Below, piece by piece: positions 52,139 through 59,961 of a DNA stretch of 64,000 nt. Position numbers and translations under genes: made by a program. Position 1 is the first letter of the stretch. Each line of letters opens with the position of its first letter. The DNA is from Roseburia hominis. GTDB lineage: Bacteria; Bacillota; Clostridia; Lachnospirales; Lachnospiraceae. The notes beneath the pieces were generated by a model. That model did not search any database, was not told the DNA's origin, and worked only from the letters and a program-made list of their open reading frames with translations. Location: NCBI GenBank assembly GCA_040702975.1, contig CP159990.1, positions 186,001-250,000 of the forward strand, given 5' to 3'.

Positions 52139-52840
52139 TTAATCAGCCTCTGTGCTATTTTTAATAAATCGCTGCAGCTCACACAAAGCACTAATCTCAT
52201 AATCTGCGGGTTCTATGTCAGGAATCCAGTTGTCCATCACGTTAAGCCATGCTGTCTTCATCCCGGCATTCCTGGCCCCCTCTATATCATTGATCGGATT
52301 ATCTCCTACATATAAAATCTCCTCCGGCAAGATCCGAAGTCTCCTGGAAAGTTCTAAAAATGCATCCGGCTCGGGCTTACATCCCACCCCGCTGTCCAGG
52401 TTACAGACAATACACTCTTCCACATAGCCCTCCAGCTTCATACTGCGAAGCTTTCTCTCCTGCAGGCCCGGATGTCCATTTGTAATAATCGAAGGATGGA
52501 AACCGTTTTCCCGACACCATACAAGGACGTCATAGGTGTCCGGATAAGGAACAATCGCATCAGGAAAATATTGACAAATAAATGCGTAGAACTTCTCGAA
52601 GCTCGCCCTCTCACATAACACCTGCGTTTTTATAAGCTCTTCAAGCATCCCTCTCCAGCTCGTCTCTTCATAAGTCGATCTTCGATCAGCCGACTTTAAG
52701 CTCCTTAAGATTTCTACCTGGGACAGGGGTGGATTCAGTTCATCATGGAAGGTAGTTAAAAATTGGGGTAAAAGGTTGTCCCAGGTAAAATCTCTGTTAT
52801 ATAAGGTGTGGTCTAAATCAAAGGCTATGGCTTTTATCAT
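52139..52840 (-). CDS. HAD-superfamily hydrolase
   Basis: A 233-residue HAD phosphatase of subfamily IA: nucleophile motif AIAFDLDHTLYNRD, motif II PSIITNGH, and motif IV LYVGDNPINDIEGARNAGMKTAWL. The cap lies between the first two motifs. It is first in the catabolic block that runs to 41467 and is divergent from the LysR gene. It could dephosphorylate a sugar phosphate of the pathway, or act as general housekeeping. Confidence 0.87.
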   Translation of the reverse strand: MIKAIAFDLDHTLYNRDFTWDNLLPQFLTTFHDELNPPLSQVEILRSLKSADRRSTYEETSWRGMLEELIKTQVLCERASFEKFYAFICQYFPDAIVPYPDTYDVLVWCRENGFHPSIITNGHPGLQERKLRSMKLEGYVEECIVCNLDSGVGCKPEPDAFLELSRRLRILPEEILYVGDNPINDIEGARNAGMKTAWLNVMDNWIPDIEPADYEISALCELQRFIKNSTEAD

Positions 52841-53131
52841 GTTCCGCTTCTCCTTGTACCTGTTTGCTTATCGTTTTAATCCATAATCTAAGCTTCAACT
52901 ATTCAATTTCTTTAATGTAAAAACAGTATCCGCGAAATATTGTCTCTTTTTTTAACGAATTTCGTTTGTTTTTTAACATTTTTGGGGTTCTATTTTTATT
53001 TTTCAAAAAATTCTGTAAAAAATTATATTTTTTTCTTGTTTTCTATTATTTTACTATGGAAATTATAATGAATAAAGTTTATAATATTTATATTAAATAT
53101 GAAAAAATTTAATGGTAAATTGTACTTTATA

Positions 53132-53221
53132 AAACGGCCGAATGGCCATACGGGATGCCCTTTGGGTATACCTTGTGAAACGGCCGAATGGCCATACGGG
53201 ATGCCCTTTGGGTATACCTTG
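53132..53221. repeat. Two tandem copies of a 44-bp palindrome-rich repeat
   Basis: Identical 44-bp units at 53132-53175 and 53178-53221 (period 46). Each contains CGGCCG, ATGGCCAT, CCCTTTGGG and GGTATACC, four short palindromes in a row. Nearly the same unit pair occurs again at 63323-63410. Lies directly upstream of the lysR gene, 26 bp before its start. Confidence 0.9.
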
Positions 53222-53246
53222 CAGATTACAAGAAAGGAAATACAAA

Positions 53247-54146
53247 ATGGATATTCAAAAATTTGACGCTCTACTCATTGCCATTGACTCCGGAACGATG
53301 ACACAGGCTGCTTCATCCATGGGATATACACAGTCGGCAATCAGCCATGCCATCAGGACCTTAGAAGATGAATTTAATGTAAGAATCTTATCAAGGGGAC
53401 GATCCGGTGTGGAACTCACACATGAAGGGCAAATTCTTCTGCCCTATATCAGAAATATAACGAATTCCTTCCGGGAATTTGAAAATAAGGTGGCCGAAAT
53501 CAACCACCTCCACTGTGGCACCGTAAGAATCGGCACCTTCACCAGTGTGGCGGTCAATTGGCTCCCGCGGATATTAAGCTCCTTTCACGAGCTTTATCCG
53601 GCCATTACTTTTGAGATCAAACATGGAAATTATGCAGAAATTGCCGATTGGATCGCACAGGGGATTATTGATTGCGGTTTTACAATTACCCCCTCGTCTG
53701 CCGGACTCAAAAACAAGCTATTGTTTGAAGACCGATTATTTCTAATCTATCCACCGGATCACCCTCTGGATAAATTAGAGATAGTAAAACCTGAAGATTT
53801 GGTAGAATATCCGTTCATTTTGGTCGATGAAGGAAAAGACCCCATTATACGCCATTTCTTTGAACGGCAGAACATCAAACTTGATATACAATACCGGGTA
53901 GTTGATGACTATGCGACCATAGCAATGGTAGAAAGCAACCTGGGTATCAGCGTGTGTCCGGAGCTGTTTTTCTACAGGCTTCCTTTTAAGGTACTGCATC
54001 GCCCCATCCACACAGATTTCAGGCGTAGAATCAGTATTTCCTATAAGGACCACTTCACGCTGTCGCCAATCGTAAAAGAATTTATAAAGCATGTACAAAA
54101 ATGGGCTGGAGAGAATCTGTCGCCGTTACCATGTGACAAGGAATAG
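53247..54146 (+). CDS. LysR-family transcriptional regulator
   Basis: A 299-residue LysR activator: N-terminal winged helix MDIQKFDALLIAIDSGTMTQAASSMGYTQSAISHAIRTLEDEFNVRILSRGRSGVELT, then the periplasmic-binding-type effector domain (VRIGTFTSVAVNWLPRILSSFHELYPAITFE). It is divergent from the HAD-to-gldA block and is the probable regulator of it. The ATG at 53247 with AAAGGAAATACAAA is chosen; a longer frame starts inside the 44-bp repeats and gives repeat-derived residues. Confidence 0.9.
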   Translation: MDIQKFDALLIAIDSGTMTQAASSMGYTQSAISHAIRTLEDEFNVRILSRGRSGVELTHEGQILLPYIRNITNSFREFENKVAEINHLHCGTVRIGTFTSVAVNWLPRILSSFHELYPAITFEIKHGNYAEIADWIAQGIIDCGFTITPSSAGLKNKLLFEDRLFLIYPPDHPLDKLEIVKPEDLVEYPFILVDEGKDPIIRHFFERQNIKLDIQYRVVDDYATIAMVESNLGISVCPELFFYRLPFKVLHRPIHTDFRRRISISYKDHFTLSPIVKEFIKHVQKWAGENLSPLPCDKE

Positions 54147-54334
54147 GAGAAGCTAATCAAGAGTGGATATTGGAAAACAGTAAAACACTAAGAGTTACGG
54201 CCCCCTGGCTCTCGCACATTTTAATCTTTCCCTTAGCTTAACTCTATGGTAAGATATAAATAACATTTGCGAATGCCTAAAAAACACAATGACACATTGA
54301 TAATGTGTTTACCAAGGCAGCCGGGGACGTGCTG

Positions 54335-54366
54335 CCACCCACTCTGAGTCTTGTCAGAGGGGGTGG
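54335..54366 (+). promoter_or_regulatory. SD-sequestering hairpin in the toxin leader
   Basis: Stem CCACCC (54335-54340) with GGGTGG (54361-54366), and CTCTGA (54342-54347) with TCAGAG (54354-54359), around a 6-nt loop with one mismatch. The GGGGGTGG at its base is the toxin's ribosome site, so the hairpin would block translation until the RNA is refolded. This is typical of type I toxin mRNAs. Confidence 0.75.
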
Positions 54367-54371
54367 TAATT

Positions 54372-54455
54372 ATGAGTACATATGAGGAGCTTATGATTAT
54401 ACTGACAACCGCCAGTCTGATTATATCCATTCTGAAATATACACATAAAAAATAG
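54372..54455 (+). CDS. Hol_Tox-like type I toxin peptide
   Basis: A 27-residue hydrophobic peptide, too short for ordinary gene callers. It begins MSTYEELMIILTTASLI, has one transmembrane helix (about residues 7-22) and ends with a basic tail KYTHKK, the pattern of the putative holin-like toxin family (PF16935), which also contains Firmicutes type I toxins. GGGGGTGG lies six bases before the ATG, held in a hairpin. Its 3' end forms the terminator shared with an antisense RNA. Overproduction should damage the membrane; the antisense RNA would prevent translation. Confidence 0.82.
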   Translation: MSTYEELMIILTTASLIISILKYTHKK

Positions 54456-54490
54456 CCGTCCTACCCTCACAAAGTAAACGGCTATTTTTT
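54447..54490. terminator. Bidirectional terminator of toxin mRNA and antitoxin RNA
   Basis: Perfect 13-bp stem AAAAAATAGCCGT (54447-54459) and ACGGCTATTTTTT (54478-54490). Both strands end with a T-run, so it serves the toxin transcript on the plus strand and the antisense RNA on the minus strand. Confidence 0.88.
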
Positions 54491-54548
54491 AATAACTAAA
54501 AATTTTGCCAGGGTGGGTGAATAGCGGCCACCCTCCGGCTGTCTTGTT
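54447..54548 (-). ncRNA. Antisense antitoxin RNA of the type I system
   Basis: Predicted RNA of about 100 nt from the promoter at 54555-54583 to the terminator in the toxin's 3' end. It is fully complementary to the toxin 3' end (terminator region) and contains CACCCACCCT, which can pair with the toxin ribosome site GGGGGTGG. That gives two contact regions, as in fst-like systems. End points are inferred from promoter and terminator. Confidence 0.75.
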
Positions 54549-54554
54549 AAGCAT

Positions 54555-54583
54555 ATTATAATCAAATATGCTTTTATTGTCAA
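54555..54583 (-). promoter_or_regulatory. Antitoxin RNA promoter
   Basis: Minus strand TTGACA (54578-54583), 17-bp spacer, TATAAT (54555-54560): a full consensus promoter with no gene downstream except the antisense RNA. Strong expression of an antitoxin RNA is expected. Confidence 0.88.
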
Positions 54584-54623
54584 ACTTTTTCTCGCTTTTT
54601 GAAATTCCATTTTATAAATAAAA

Positions 54624-55550
54624 TTAATCAAACAACGCCGTAGAAAAATATCTCTCCGCCGTATCCGGCAAGATTGTCACGACCGTTTTGCCCTTCCCCA
54701 GCTTTTTCGCCAGCCGCAAAGCCGCCGCCACATTCGTTCCGCTGGAGATTCCGCACATCAGCCCTTCCTGACGCGCCAGTTCTCCGGTGGTTTGAAGCGC
54801 TTCTTCGTCCGTCACGATTACCACATCATTGAAAATATCCTGATTCAGAATCTTCGGTATCAGACCATCTCCGATTCCCATCTGAATATGGCTTCCCACA
54901 CTGCCGCCGGACAAAATAGCTGCATTCTCAGGTTCGACCGCCCAAACCGTCATATCCGGATTCGCTTCTTTCAAGATCTCGCCCACACCGGTAATCGTTC
55001 CTCCGGTTCCAATACCGGAACAAAAACCATCAATCCGCTTTCCGGCCTGCTCCAAAATCTCTACCGCCGTCGTCTTATAATGCGCGCGGGTATTTGCCGG
55101 ATTCTCAAACTGCTGCGGCACATACACCTTCGGGTTCTCCGCCTCCATCTGCGCTGCCAACTGAATACATTTCTGGATACACTCTCCGATGTCCCCGTCA
55201 TCATGTATAATCCGAACCTCAGCGCCATAATTCTGCACCAGCTTCCGCCGTTCCTCACTGACAGAATCCGGCATGATAATAATCGTCTTATATCCCTTTA
55301 CAGCCCCCACCAGAGCCAGACCAATTCCCTGATTGCCGCTGGTCGGTTCTACAATAATACTATCCCTGTCAATAAGTCCCTGCTCTTCCGCCTCCGTAAT
55401 CATATTAAATGCCGTCCGGGTCTTAATGGAACCTCCAATATTAACCCCTTCGAATTTAACCAAAATCTCCGCCATATCATCTCCGACGAGCCGATTCAAA
55501 CGAATAAGCGGCGTATGGCCAAGCGCTTCGAGCACATTATTATATATCAT
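54624..55550 (-). CDS. cysK: Cysteine synthase (O-acetylserine sulfhydrylase)
   Basis: A 308-residue PLP enzyme of the CysK type, making cysteine from O-acetylserine and sulphide. The PLP lysine is in NIGGSIKTRTA, the phosphate loop is GIGTGGTITGVGEIL, and TSGNQGIGLA resembles the usual TSGNTGIGLA. The first motif differs from the consensus GGSVKDR by T for D, a minor departure. It lies 17 bp downstream of the AAA-ATPase gene on the same strand and could be read from that promoter as well as its own. Confidence 0.92.
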   Translation of the reverse strand: MIYNNVLEALGHTPLIRLNRLVGDDMAEILVKFEGVNIGGSIKTRTAFNMITEAEEQGLIDRDSIIVEPTSGNQGIGLALVGAVKGYKTIIIMPDSVSEERRKLVQNYGAEVRIIHDDGDIGECIQKCIQLAAQMEAENPKVYVPQQFENPANTRAHYKTTAVEILEQAGKRIDGFCSGIGTGGTITGVGEILKEANPDMTVWAVEPENAAILSGGSVGSHIQMGIGDGLIPKILNQDIFNDVVIVTDEEALQTTGELARQEGLMCGISSGTNVAAALRLAKKLGKGKTVVTILPDTAERYFSTALFD

Positions 55551-55567
55551 GGTTAAAACCTCTTTTC

Positions 55568-57157
55568 TTATTTATTATATTTCTCTATCACACACTGGTG
55601 AATTTTATTTGCTTTATCATAGTTGATTCCGACCAGAAGAAGCTCTCCACCATAGTTCTCAAGAGCCTTCACATATTTCCGTTCTTTTATTTGAGAAATT
55701 GCCCCCGCCACCGTCTTATTCCACTTTAACTCCACTATAATTGCCGGTTTGTCAGAATACCGATGAGGTAAGAATACAATGTCAGCAAATCCATTTCCCG
55801 CCGGCAACTCTCGAATTAAAGTATAATCTGCGCGAGCACTAATATATGCAAGTGAAATAACGCAGCTCAATGCATTTTCATCATTATATGAAAGCGTAGA
55901 AACCGAAGCCAGATGTGCCTCCTCAACTCCTGCCGCAACCGCTTCCTCATCTTTCCGGAGCGTCGCCTCCAATAACCGCTTTGAATTTTCGAAAATGGCT
56001 GCAACTGCCTCCCAGCCTCCGCCTCGCACTGCTCTTACAAATTCTTCCCGTACTTCTTCATTTGGAATAAAAACCTCTTTGTACTGTTTCTCGTATGCTA
56101 AATATCCCAGATGCACAAGTAAAGTTAGAATATCATCTTTCGTCCTAAACGAAGTCATATCATTCTGAAACGAACCAATATCTATTTCAAAATGTCCGCC
56201 GCCAATCATATAAACAATCGCATCTTTCAAGCCGTCAAAATTCATATCAATGTATGCTCTCAGGCTCTCATAGGTCTCCGTCTGAGTCCAGTAATTCTCA
56301 TATTCTCCATTCAACATTGCCTGAACAATAGACCTGGGATTGTAAATATGCGTCGACCTACGAAATCTATAGCCATCATACCATCGTTTTGCCTCGGCAA
56401 AATCCATCTCATAAACTTCACAAAGCCCTTTCACCTCTTCCTCCGTGAAACCTACATATTTCGCAAGAACTCCCGGATTGGTCATTGTATACTCATCAAA
56501 ATTATTTAACGCAGATTCTGTTCCATATTTCTTAATAGGTAAGATTCCTGTCAAATACGCCAAATGAATACATTCTTCCGCCTGAACTCCCTTAAAAAGG
56601 CTTCTAAGAAATGCAACATACTCCTTTTGCATCTCTATATTATTCTTTTCTTCTCTGAACACACAATCCCACTCATCTATGATAACTACGAACCTTCTGC
56701 CCGTCAGCATCGTAATCTTCTGCAGTATTCCCGCCAAAGACCTATCCTCCTCGGAAAGATACTGCCCATATTCCTGCCGAAGCTCTGCAACAACCGGTCT
56801 CTGAATATACGATACAATCTGTCCGTTAGCTCCTTCACCCTTCGCCATATTCCATACGAGCTGAATGTCCAGCCGGATTACATCATATTGATTCAAATGC
56901 TTTTCAAACGAGTCCGCCCTTCCGATTTCCAGATTCTGAAACATTTCCCGCGAATCACAGCCACAGCTGTAATATGCCGTCAGCATCTTTGCCGCCATGG
57001 ATTTTCCAAACCGCCGGGGGCGACTGACACATACAAATTTATCTTCCGTGTCCAACAACTCATTCAAATAGCGAATCAATCCGGTTTTATCTACATAAAT
57101 TCTCGAGCGCAAAGATGTCTGAAATCCTGTATTTCCAGGATTTAAATATAGACCCAT
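55568..57157 (-). CDS. AAA-ATPase with C-terminal PD-(D/E)XK nuclease domain
   Basis: A 529-residue member of the AAA-ATPase-like (PF09820) plus PDDEXK_9 (PF08011) family. N-terminal YVDKTGLIRYLNELL, Walker A SRPRRFGKSMAAKML, Walker B VVIIDEWD, and C-terminal nuclease core GNGFADIVFLPHRYSDKPAIIVELKWNK. These proteins are abundant in Bacteroides and Lachnospiraceae; the role is not established, though nuclease and ATPase activities are suggested. A promoter lies at 57227-57255, and an insertion sequence begins just upstream of it. Confidence 0.88.
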   Translation of the reverse strand: MGLYLNPGNTGFQTSLRSRIYVDKTGLIRYLNELLDTEDKFVCVSRPRRFGKSMAAKMLTAYYSCGCDSREMFQNLEIGRADSFEKHLNQYDVIRLDIQLVWNMAKGEGANGQIVSYIQRPVVAELRQEYGQYLSEEDRSLAGILQKITMLTGRRFVVIIDEWDCVFREEKNNIEMQKEYVAFLRSLFKGVQAEECIHLAYLTGILPIKKYGTESALNNFDEYTMTNPGVLAKYVGFTEEEVKGLCEVYEMDFAEAKRWYDGYRFRRSTHIYNPRSIVQAMLNGEYENYWTQTETYESLRAYIDMNFDGLKDAIVYMIGGGHFEIDIGSFQNDMTSFRTKDDILTLLVHLGYLAYEKQYKEVFIPNEEVREEFVRAVRGGGWEAVAAIFENSKRLLEATLRKDEEAVAAGVEEAHLASVSTLSYNDENALSCVISLAYISARADYTLIRELPAGNGFADIVFLPHRYSDKPAIIVELKWNKTVAGAISQIKERKYVKALENYGGELLLVGINYDKANKIHQCVIEKYNK

Positions 57158-57226
57158 ACCCCGAACCCCCTTTCCAGGACTCTTCTATTACGATACCGTA
57201 AATGTAAGCAACAACATTATCCTATA

Positions 57227-57255
57227 ATCATACTCGAACCATTCAGAAAAGTCAA
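57227..57255 (-). promoter_or_regulatory. Promoter of the AAA-ATPase gene
   Basis: Minus strand TTGACT (57250-57255), 17-bp spacer, TATGAT (57227-57232). The target duplication of the IS begins only 10 bp upstream of the -35, so the promoter survived but any upstream control site was moved 2.2 kb away. Confidence 0.7.
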
Positions 57256-57264
57256 TGTAACCGC

Positions 57265-57290
57265 GCATAGTGCCAGGGTTGTTTCATGAA
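57265..57290. repeat. Left target duplication and inverted repeat of the IS
   Basis: Nine-base target duplication GCATAGTGC (57265-57273) and terminal inverted repeat CAGGGTTGTTTCATGAA (57274-57290). Confidence 0.92.
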
Positions 57291-57464
57291 TCTTCCCAAA
57301 CAGCTTCATTTGTTATAACCCCTCTATTATTCAGATCAGAATCTTTCTAAACGCATCCTTTGCAATTCCTTACCCGCATCCAAGATGTTTGCCCTCTAAA
57401 AAGGCGCAAAATATCCCTATATCTTATTTACACTTTTTTCAAAATAACTTATACTTATTTTATA

Positions 57465-58730
57465 TCAATAGAAACTGGCTATCCCGTTGAAGACATATTT
57501 CTTTCTTAAGAATGGATCATCACTGAACTCGTCCATAGCTTCTGTCATGATCTCCGAACAGTCCCCGGCCAGCATAGCTATCCGCAGGATGTTATAGGCA
57601 AACTTCCTGATCAGGGCCAGATTGATCTTTGATTTTTTCGCCGGGGACCTGTCTTCACGGAACGTATCGTCTAACACATGGTGAAGTCGGTTTTCGACCG
57701 ACCAGTGCTCCCTTTTTATACGTCCCATTTCTTCCGCTGTCAGTTCCATATCCGAGATCATTCCTGTTTTCTGTATATCCTTTGGCCTTTCCTCATCCTG
57801 GACTGGTCTGGGCCTTCTTCTTGAACCCTTTTCCAGAAATGTCCTCACATCTGGTGTGATATCATTTCCCTTAGGATCCCGTTCAACCGGTATCCGTATC
57901 TGACGGGCTAATCCCACTGTTTTTACAAAAGGCCATTCTTTCTGTGTCTTTGTCAGGAGGCTGCATTCCCCACAAACGCTGTACCATCGGTATTCCTGCC
58001 TGTCACGGTTCCTTTCCTGCTGGCACACTTCCTCATATTTTTCCTGCATTTCCGGATACCTTGCCCTGTAGTTACTGTCTTTTTTCATCTTTTTGTGGTC
58101 TTCTGCCATCTCTCCGAAATATTTCACGATCTCATCATAGGACTGTGGCTGGTTCTTTTTTACCATCAGCACAAAATGTCCCCCCTGGGAAAGGATCTGC
58201 TCCATGATCTGCGTCTGTGTCCCAATTGCATCTGTTGTGACTGTACTTCCCTGGATATCAAGCAGTTTCAACAGCTCCGGTATCGCCTTAATCTCACAGT
58301 CTTTATTCTGAATGGGCATCTGCGCGATCACCAGTCCCGTTACCGCATCTATCGCATTCAGGATCATCGGGGTCCTGAAATCCTTCACTTTCTCCATTGC
58401 TGCCCGCAGTGCCTTTCCGTCAATTGATATATGGATTCCTTTCGTGCTTACAATCTCCCCGATCCATTCCATGAATGCCAGCGCAAACAGTTCCACGTCA
58501 ATCCCCCATAGGATCCGGCATGCTGTTGCCGGGGATGCGATACCCTTCTTTAATAGAAGATATTCCCGCAGCTCTTCCAGATGTTTGTTACACCATCTAA
58601 GGCTCCTGCGTATAGTTGTCTTTCCTGCCAGAAAACCGGTCACCAGACATACCAGCACTTCCGCAGAGTCATGCTTTGTCTCCCGGCCGCATCGTGGATC
58701 CGGCACCATCCTCATATATTCCAGAAGCAT
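57465..58730 (-). CDS. ISAs1-family transposase
   Basis: A 421-residue DDE transposase of the ISAs1 (H-repeat-associated) family. N-terminal VPDPRCGRETKHDSAEVLVCLVTGFLAGKTTIRR, first catalytic region HISIDGKALRAAMEK, second VTTDAIGTQTQIMEQI, KKNQPQSYDEIV, and the YREK-like ending KREHWSVENRLHHVLDDTFREDRSP. No frameshift or stop. The ATG lies 19 bp after the passenger gene's stop and has only a weak SD, so its synthesis may depend on re-initiation. Confidence 0.92.
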   Translation of the reverse strand: MLLEYMRMVPDPRCGRETKHDSAEVLVCLVTGFLAGKTTIRRSLRWCNKHLEELREYLLLKKGIASPATACRILWGIDVELFALAFMEWIGEIVSTKGIHISIDGKALRAAMEKVKDFRTPMILNAIDAVTGLVIAQMPIQNKDCEIKAIPELLKLLDIQGSTVTTDAIGTQTQIMEQILSQGGHFVLMVKKNQPQSYDEIVKYFGEMAEDHKKMKKDSNYRARYPEMQEKYEEVCQQERNRDRQEYRWYSVCGECSLLTKTQKEWPFVKTVGLARQIRIPVERDPKGNDITPDVRTFLEKGSRRRPRPVQDEERPKDIQKTGMISDMELTAEEMGRIKREHWSVENRLHHVLDDTFREDRSPAKKSKINLALIRKFAYNILRIAMLAGDCSEIMTEAMDEFSDDPFLRKKYVFNGIASFY

Positions 58731-58749
58731 TTTTGTCCGAAAGCCATTC

Positions 58750-59331
58750 TCAGCACACGGAAAGTTCCACCCCTGTTTTTTCTAACAGTTCCTCCTGTTC
58801 TGTACTAATCTTTGATATCACCCTTTCTTTTTCAAAATACAGCAGATAAATACTTTTCAATATCTGCAGTTTTTGAAGTTCTACTCCGTGCTCTTTATAA
58901 ATCCGTCTGCTCAGGGATGCTGCCTGGGCATTAAACTGATAGTGAAATTCCTGCTCCGTTTTTATCTCTCTTTCTTTCGCAAGGTAGGTCTCTGGTGACC
59001 ATTTTTTCAGAATAACCGAAAGGACATCCTCCCAGTCATTCCCCAGAGGTTTCTTCCATCCCTCCGGGCACAGCTGCCATACTGCCCTGGAGAATCCATA
59101 CTCCCTCACTTCTATCCCTCCCAGGGATATTTTTTTCTTTTCACTTTTTATGACTCCTTCCGGAGTTATGATGCCGATATAAGTATCTACCGGCTGTGGG
59201 TATTTTTTCCCGGGAACACGCCTGGAAGTGCGTTTATAGAGATAATAAGTATCACCTTTCTTTTTGACGGTGGTTCCCCTGGTCCGTTTCTCCTGCACCC
59301 AGTCAGGATATTTTTTCTCTGTTACTGGCAT
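58750..59331 (-). CDS. IS passenger protein, unknown, possible DNA-binding accessory
   Basis: A 193-residue protein inside the ISAs1 element. The N-terminus YPDWVQEKRTRGTTVKKKGDTYYLYKRTSRRVPGKKYPQPVDTYIGIITPEGVI resembles the basic leader of some IS1634/IS4-type transposases, which suggests DNA binding. The rest is helical with no recognised motif. The ATG at 59329-59331 follows AAAGGAGGATATT. Always being first in the message, it may regulate or assist transposition. Function unknown. Confidence 0.7.
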   Translation of the reverse strand: MPVTEKKYPDWVQEKRTRGTTVKKKGDTYYLYKRTSRRVPGKKYPQPVDTYIGIITPEGVIKSEKKKISLGGIEVREYGFSRAVWQLCPEGWKKPLGNDWEDVLSVILKKWSPETYLAKEREIKTEQEFHYQFNAQAASLSRRIYKEHGVELQKLQILKSIYLLYFEKERVISKISTEQEELLEKTGVELSVC

Positions 59332-59347
59332 AATATCCTCCTTTCTG

Positions 59348-59368
59348 TATAGGTAGAGCATACCTATA
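59348..59368. promoter_or_regulatory. Palindrome in the IS leader
   Basis: Perfect TATAGGTA-5 bp-TACCTATA (59348-59368), 17 bp upstream of the passenger start, next to a TATAAT at about 59381-59386. Candidate operator or mRNA hairpin limiting transposition. Confidence 0.55.
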
Positions 59369-59477
59369 CTATATAGACATTATACCTCTACAAGAGAAAA
59401 AAGTCGAGGGTTATGAAAAAAATGTATAATTTCCATAACCCCCGTAAAAACAGTATGCTTAATCATTTGAATTATTC

Positions 59478-59503
59478 TTCATGAAACAACCCTGGCATAG
59501 TGC
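59478..59503. repeat. Right inverted repeat and target duplication of the IS
   Basis: TTCATGAAACAACCCTG (59478-59494) is the exact inverse of the left end, followed by the duplicated GCATAGTGC (59495-59503). Confidence 0.92.
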
Positions 59504-59620
59504 CTTTTAGATTTCCCGACACCAATTTCATTTCTAACCTTTCGCATAATAACCAATAGCATATCTTACATCGGCTTTTTCTGTTTACGTAAAACTTGAA
59601 ACACTATCATCTATAAATAT

Positions 59621-59729
59621 AGAACCTTCCCCCAATACTGTACAGATATCTCTTAAGTTTATTCAATGTAAGGCTTTTATTTTTTTCTATTCCTTAATCG
59701 ATATCTGTACAGTATTGGAAGAAGGTTCT
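59621..59729. repeat. Large hairpin element 1 with conserved loop
   Basis: Arms 59621-59650 and 59700-59729 (30 bp, 28 paired) around a 49-nt A/T-rich loop. The loop carries ATTCAATGTAAGG at 59661-59673. On the minus strand both mismatches become G-U pairs. See the related element 2; the arms of the two are different in sequence but pair equally well. Confidence 0.9.
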
Positions 59730-59817
59730 TCTTAATACTTTCATTATTCAGTTGTAAATGTTTAATTTGTATGTGTGTGCTTTGAGGTAATTTTAATCTG
59801 ATGATAGTAATTTTGTC

Positions 59818-59918
59818 CTTCCCTCACTACTACACAAAAATCTTTTTCAGACTATTCAATGTAAGGAATTTTTTATTATTTTTATCTTCCAGCGACTTTT
59901 GTGTAGTAGTGGGGGAAG
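59818..59918. repeat. Large hairpin element 2 with conserved loop
   Basis: Arms 59818-59842 and 59894-59918 (25 bp, 23 paired, plus one wobble) around a 51-nt loop with ATTCAATGTAAGG at 59854-59866. The arms align with those of element 1 (both have CTTCC and ACTnnACA-like blocks) but differ at several places, with matching changes on the other arm. Located 43 bp after the DUF6147 stop on the minus strand. Confidence 0.9.
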
Positions 59919-59961
59919 TAATAATTACCCTAATAAATTACTTTCTATTTTTTGGAGTTAT

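Larger units (their letters stand above)
57274..59494 (-). mobile_element. Complete ISAs1-family insertion sequence (2,221 bp)
   Basis: Perfect 17-bp inverted repeats (57274-57290 and 59478-59494) bounded by identical 9-bp target duplications. It holds a 421-residue ISAs1-type transposase and, upstream on the same strand, a 193-residue passenger protein. Both genes are intact, so the element should be able to move. Most ISAs1 elements carry only the transposase, so the extra gene makes it larger than usual. The insertion lies 10 bp upstream of the AAA-ATPase promoter. Confidence 0.92.

Noticed and set aside
53132..53221. CRISPR array from the 44-bp repeats
   Set aside because: Only two copies with a 2-bp gap, no spacers, and no cas genes nearby.
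53142..53246. Longer N-terminus of the LysR protein
   Set aside because: The extra residues are encoded by the two repeat units; a clear SD lies before the ATG at 53247, where the normal LysR start follows.
54233..54430. 65-codon minus-strand frame opposite the type I toxin
   Set aside because: It is antisense to the toxin leader and hairpin and has no SD; an artefact of the structured region.
57227..57273. Small gene interrupted by the IS (a 37-codon frame appears if the element is removed)
   Set aside because: The same bases form a good promoter for the AAA-ATPase gene, and the frame has no SD.
57465..59331. Programmed frameshift joining the two IS genes
   Set aside because: The passenger gene stops before the AAAAA run, so a slip there cannot join the frames.
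59621..59918. Integron attC sites, intrinsic terminators or invertible promoters for the two hairpins
   Set aside because: No attC core motifs or integrase, no T-run beside either stem, no promoter sequence in the ~50-nt loops and no recombinase gene in the window.
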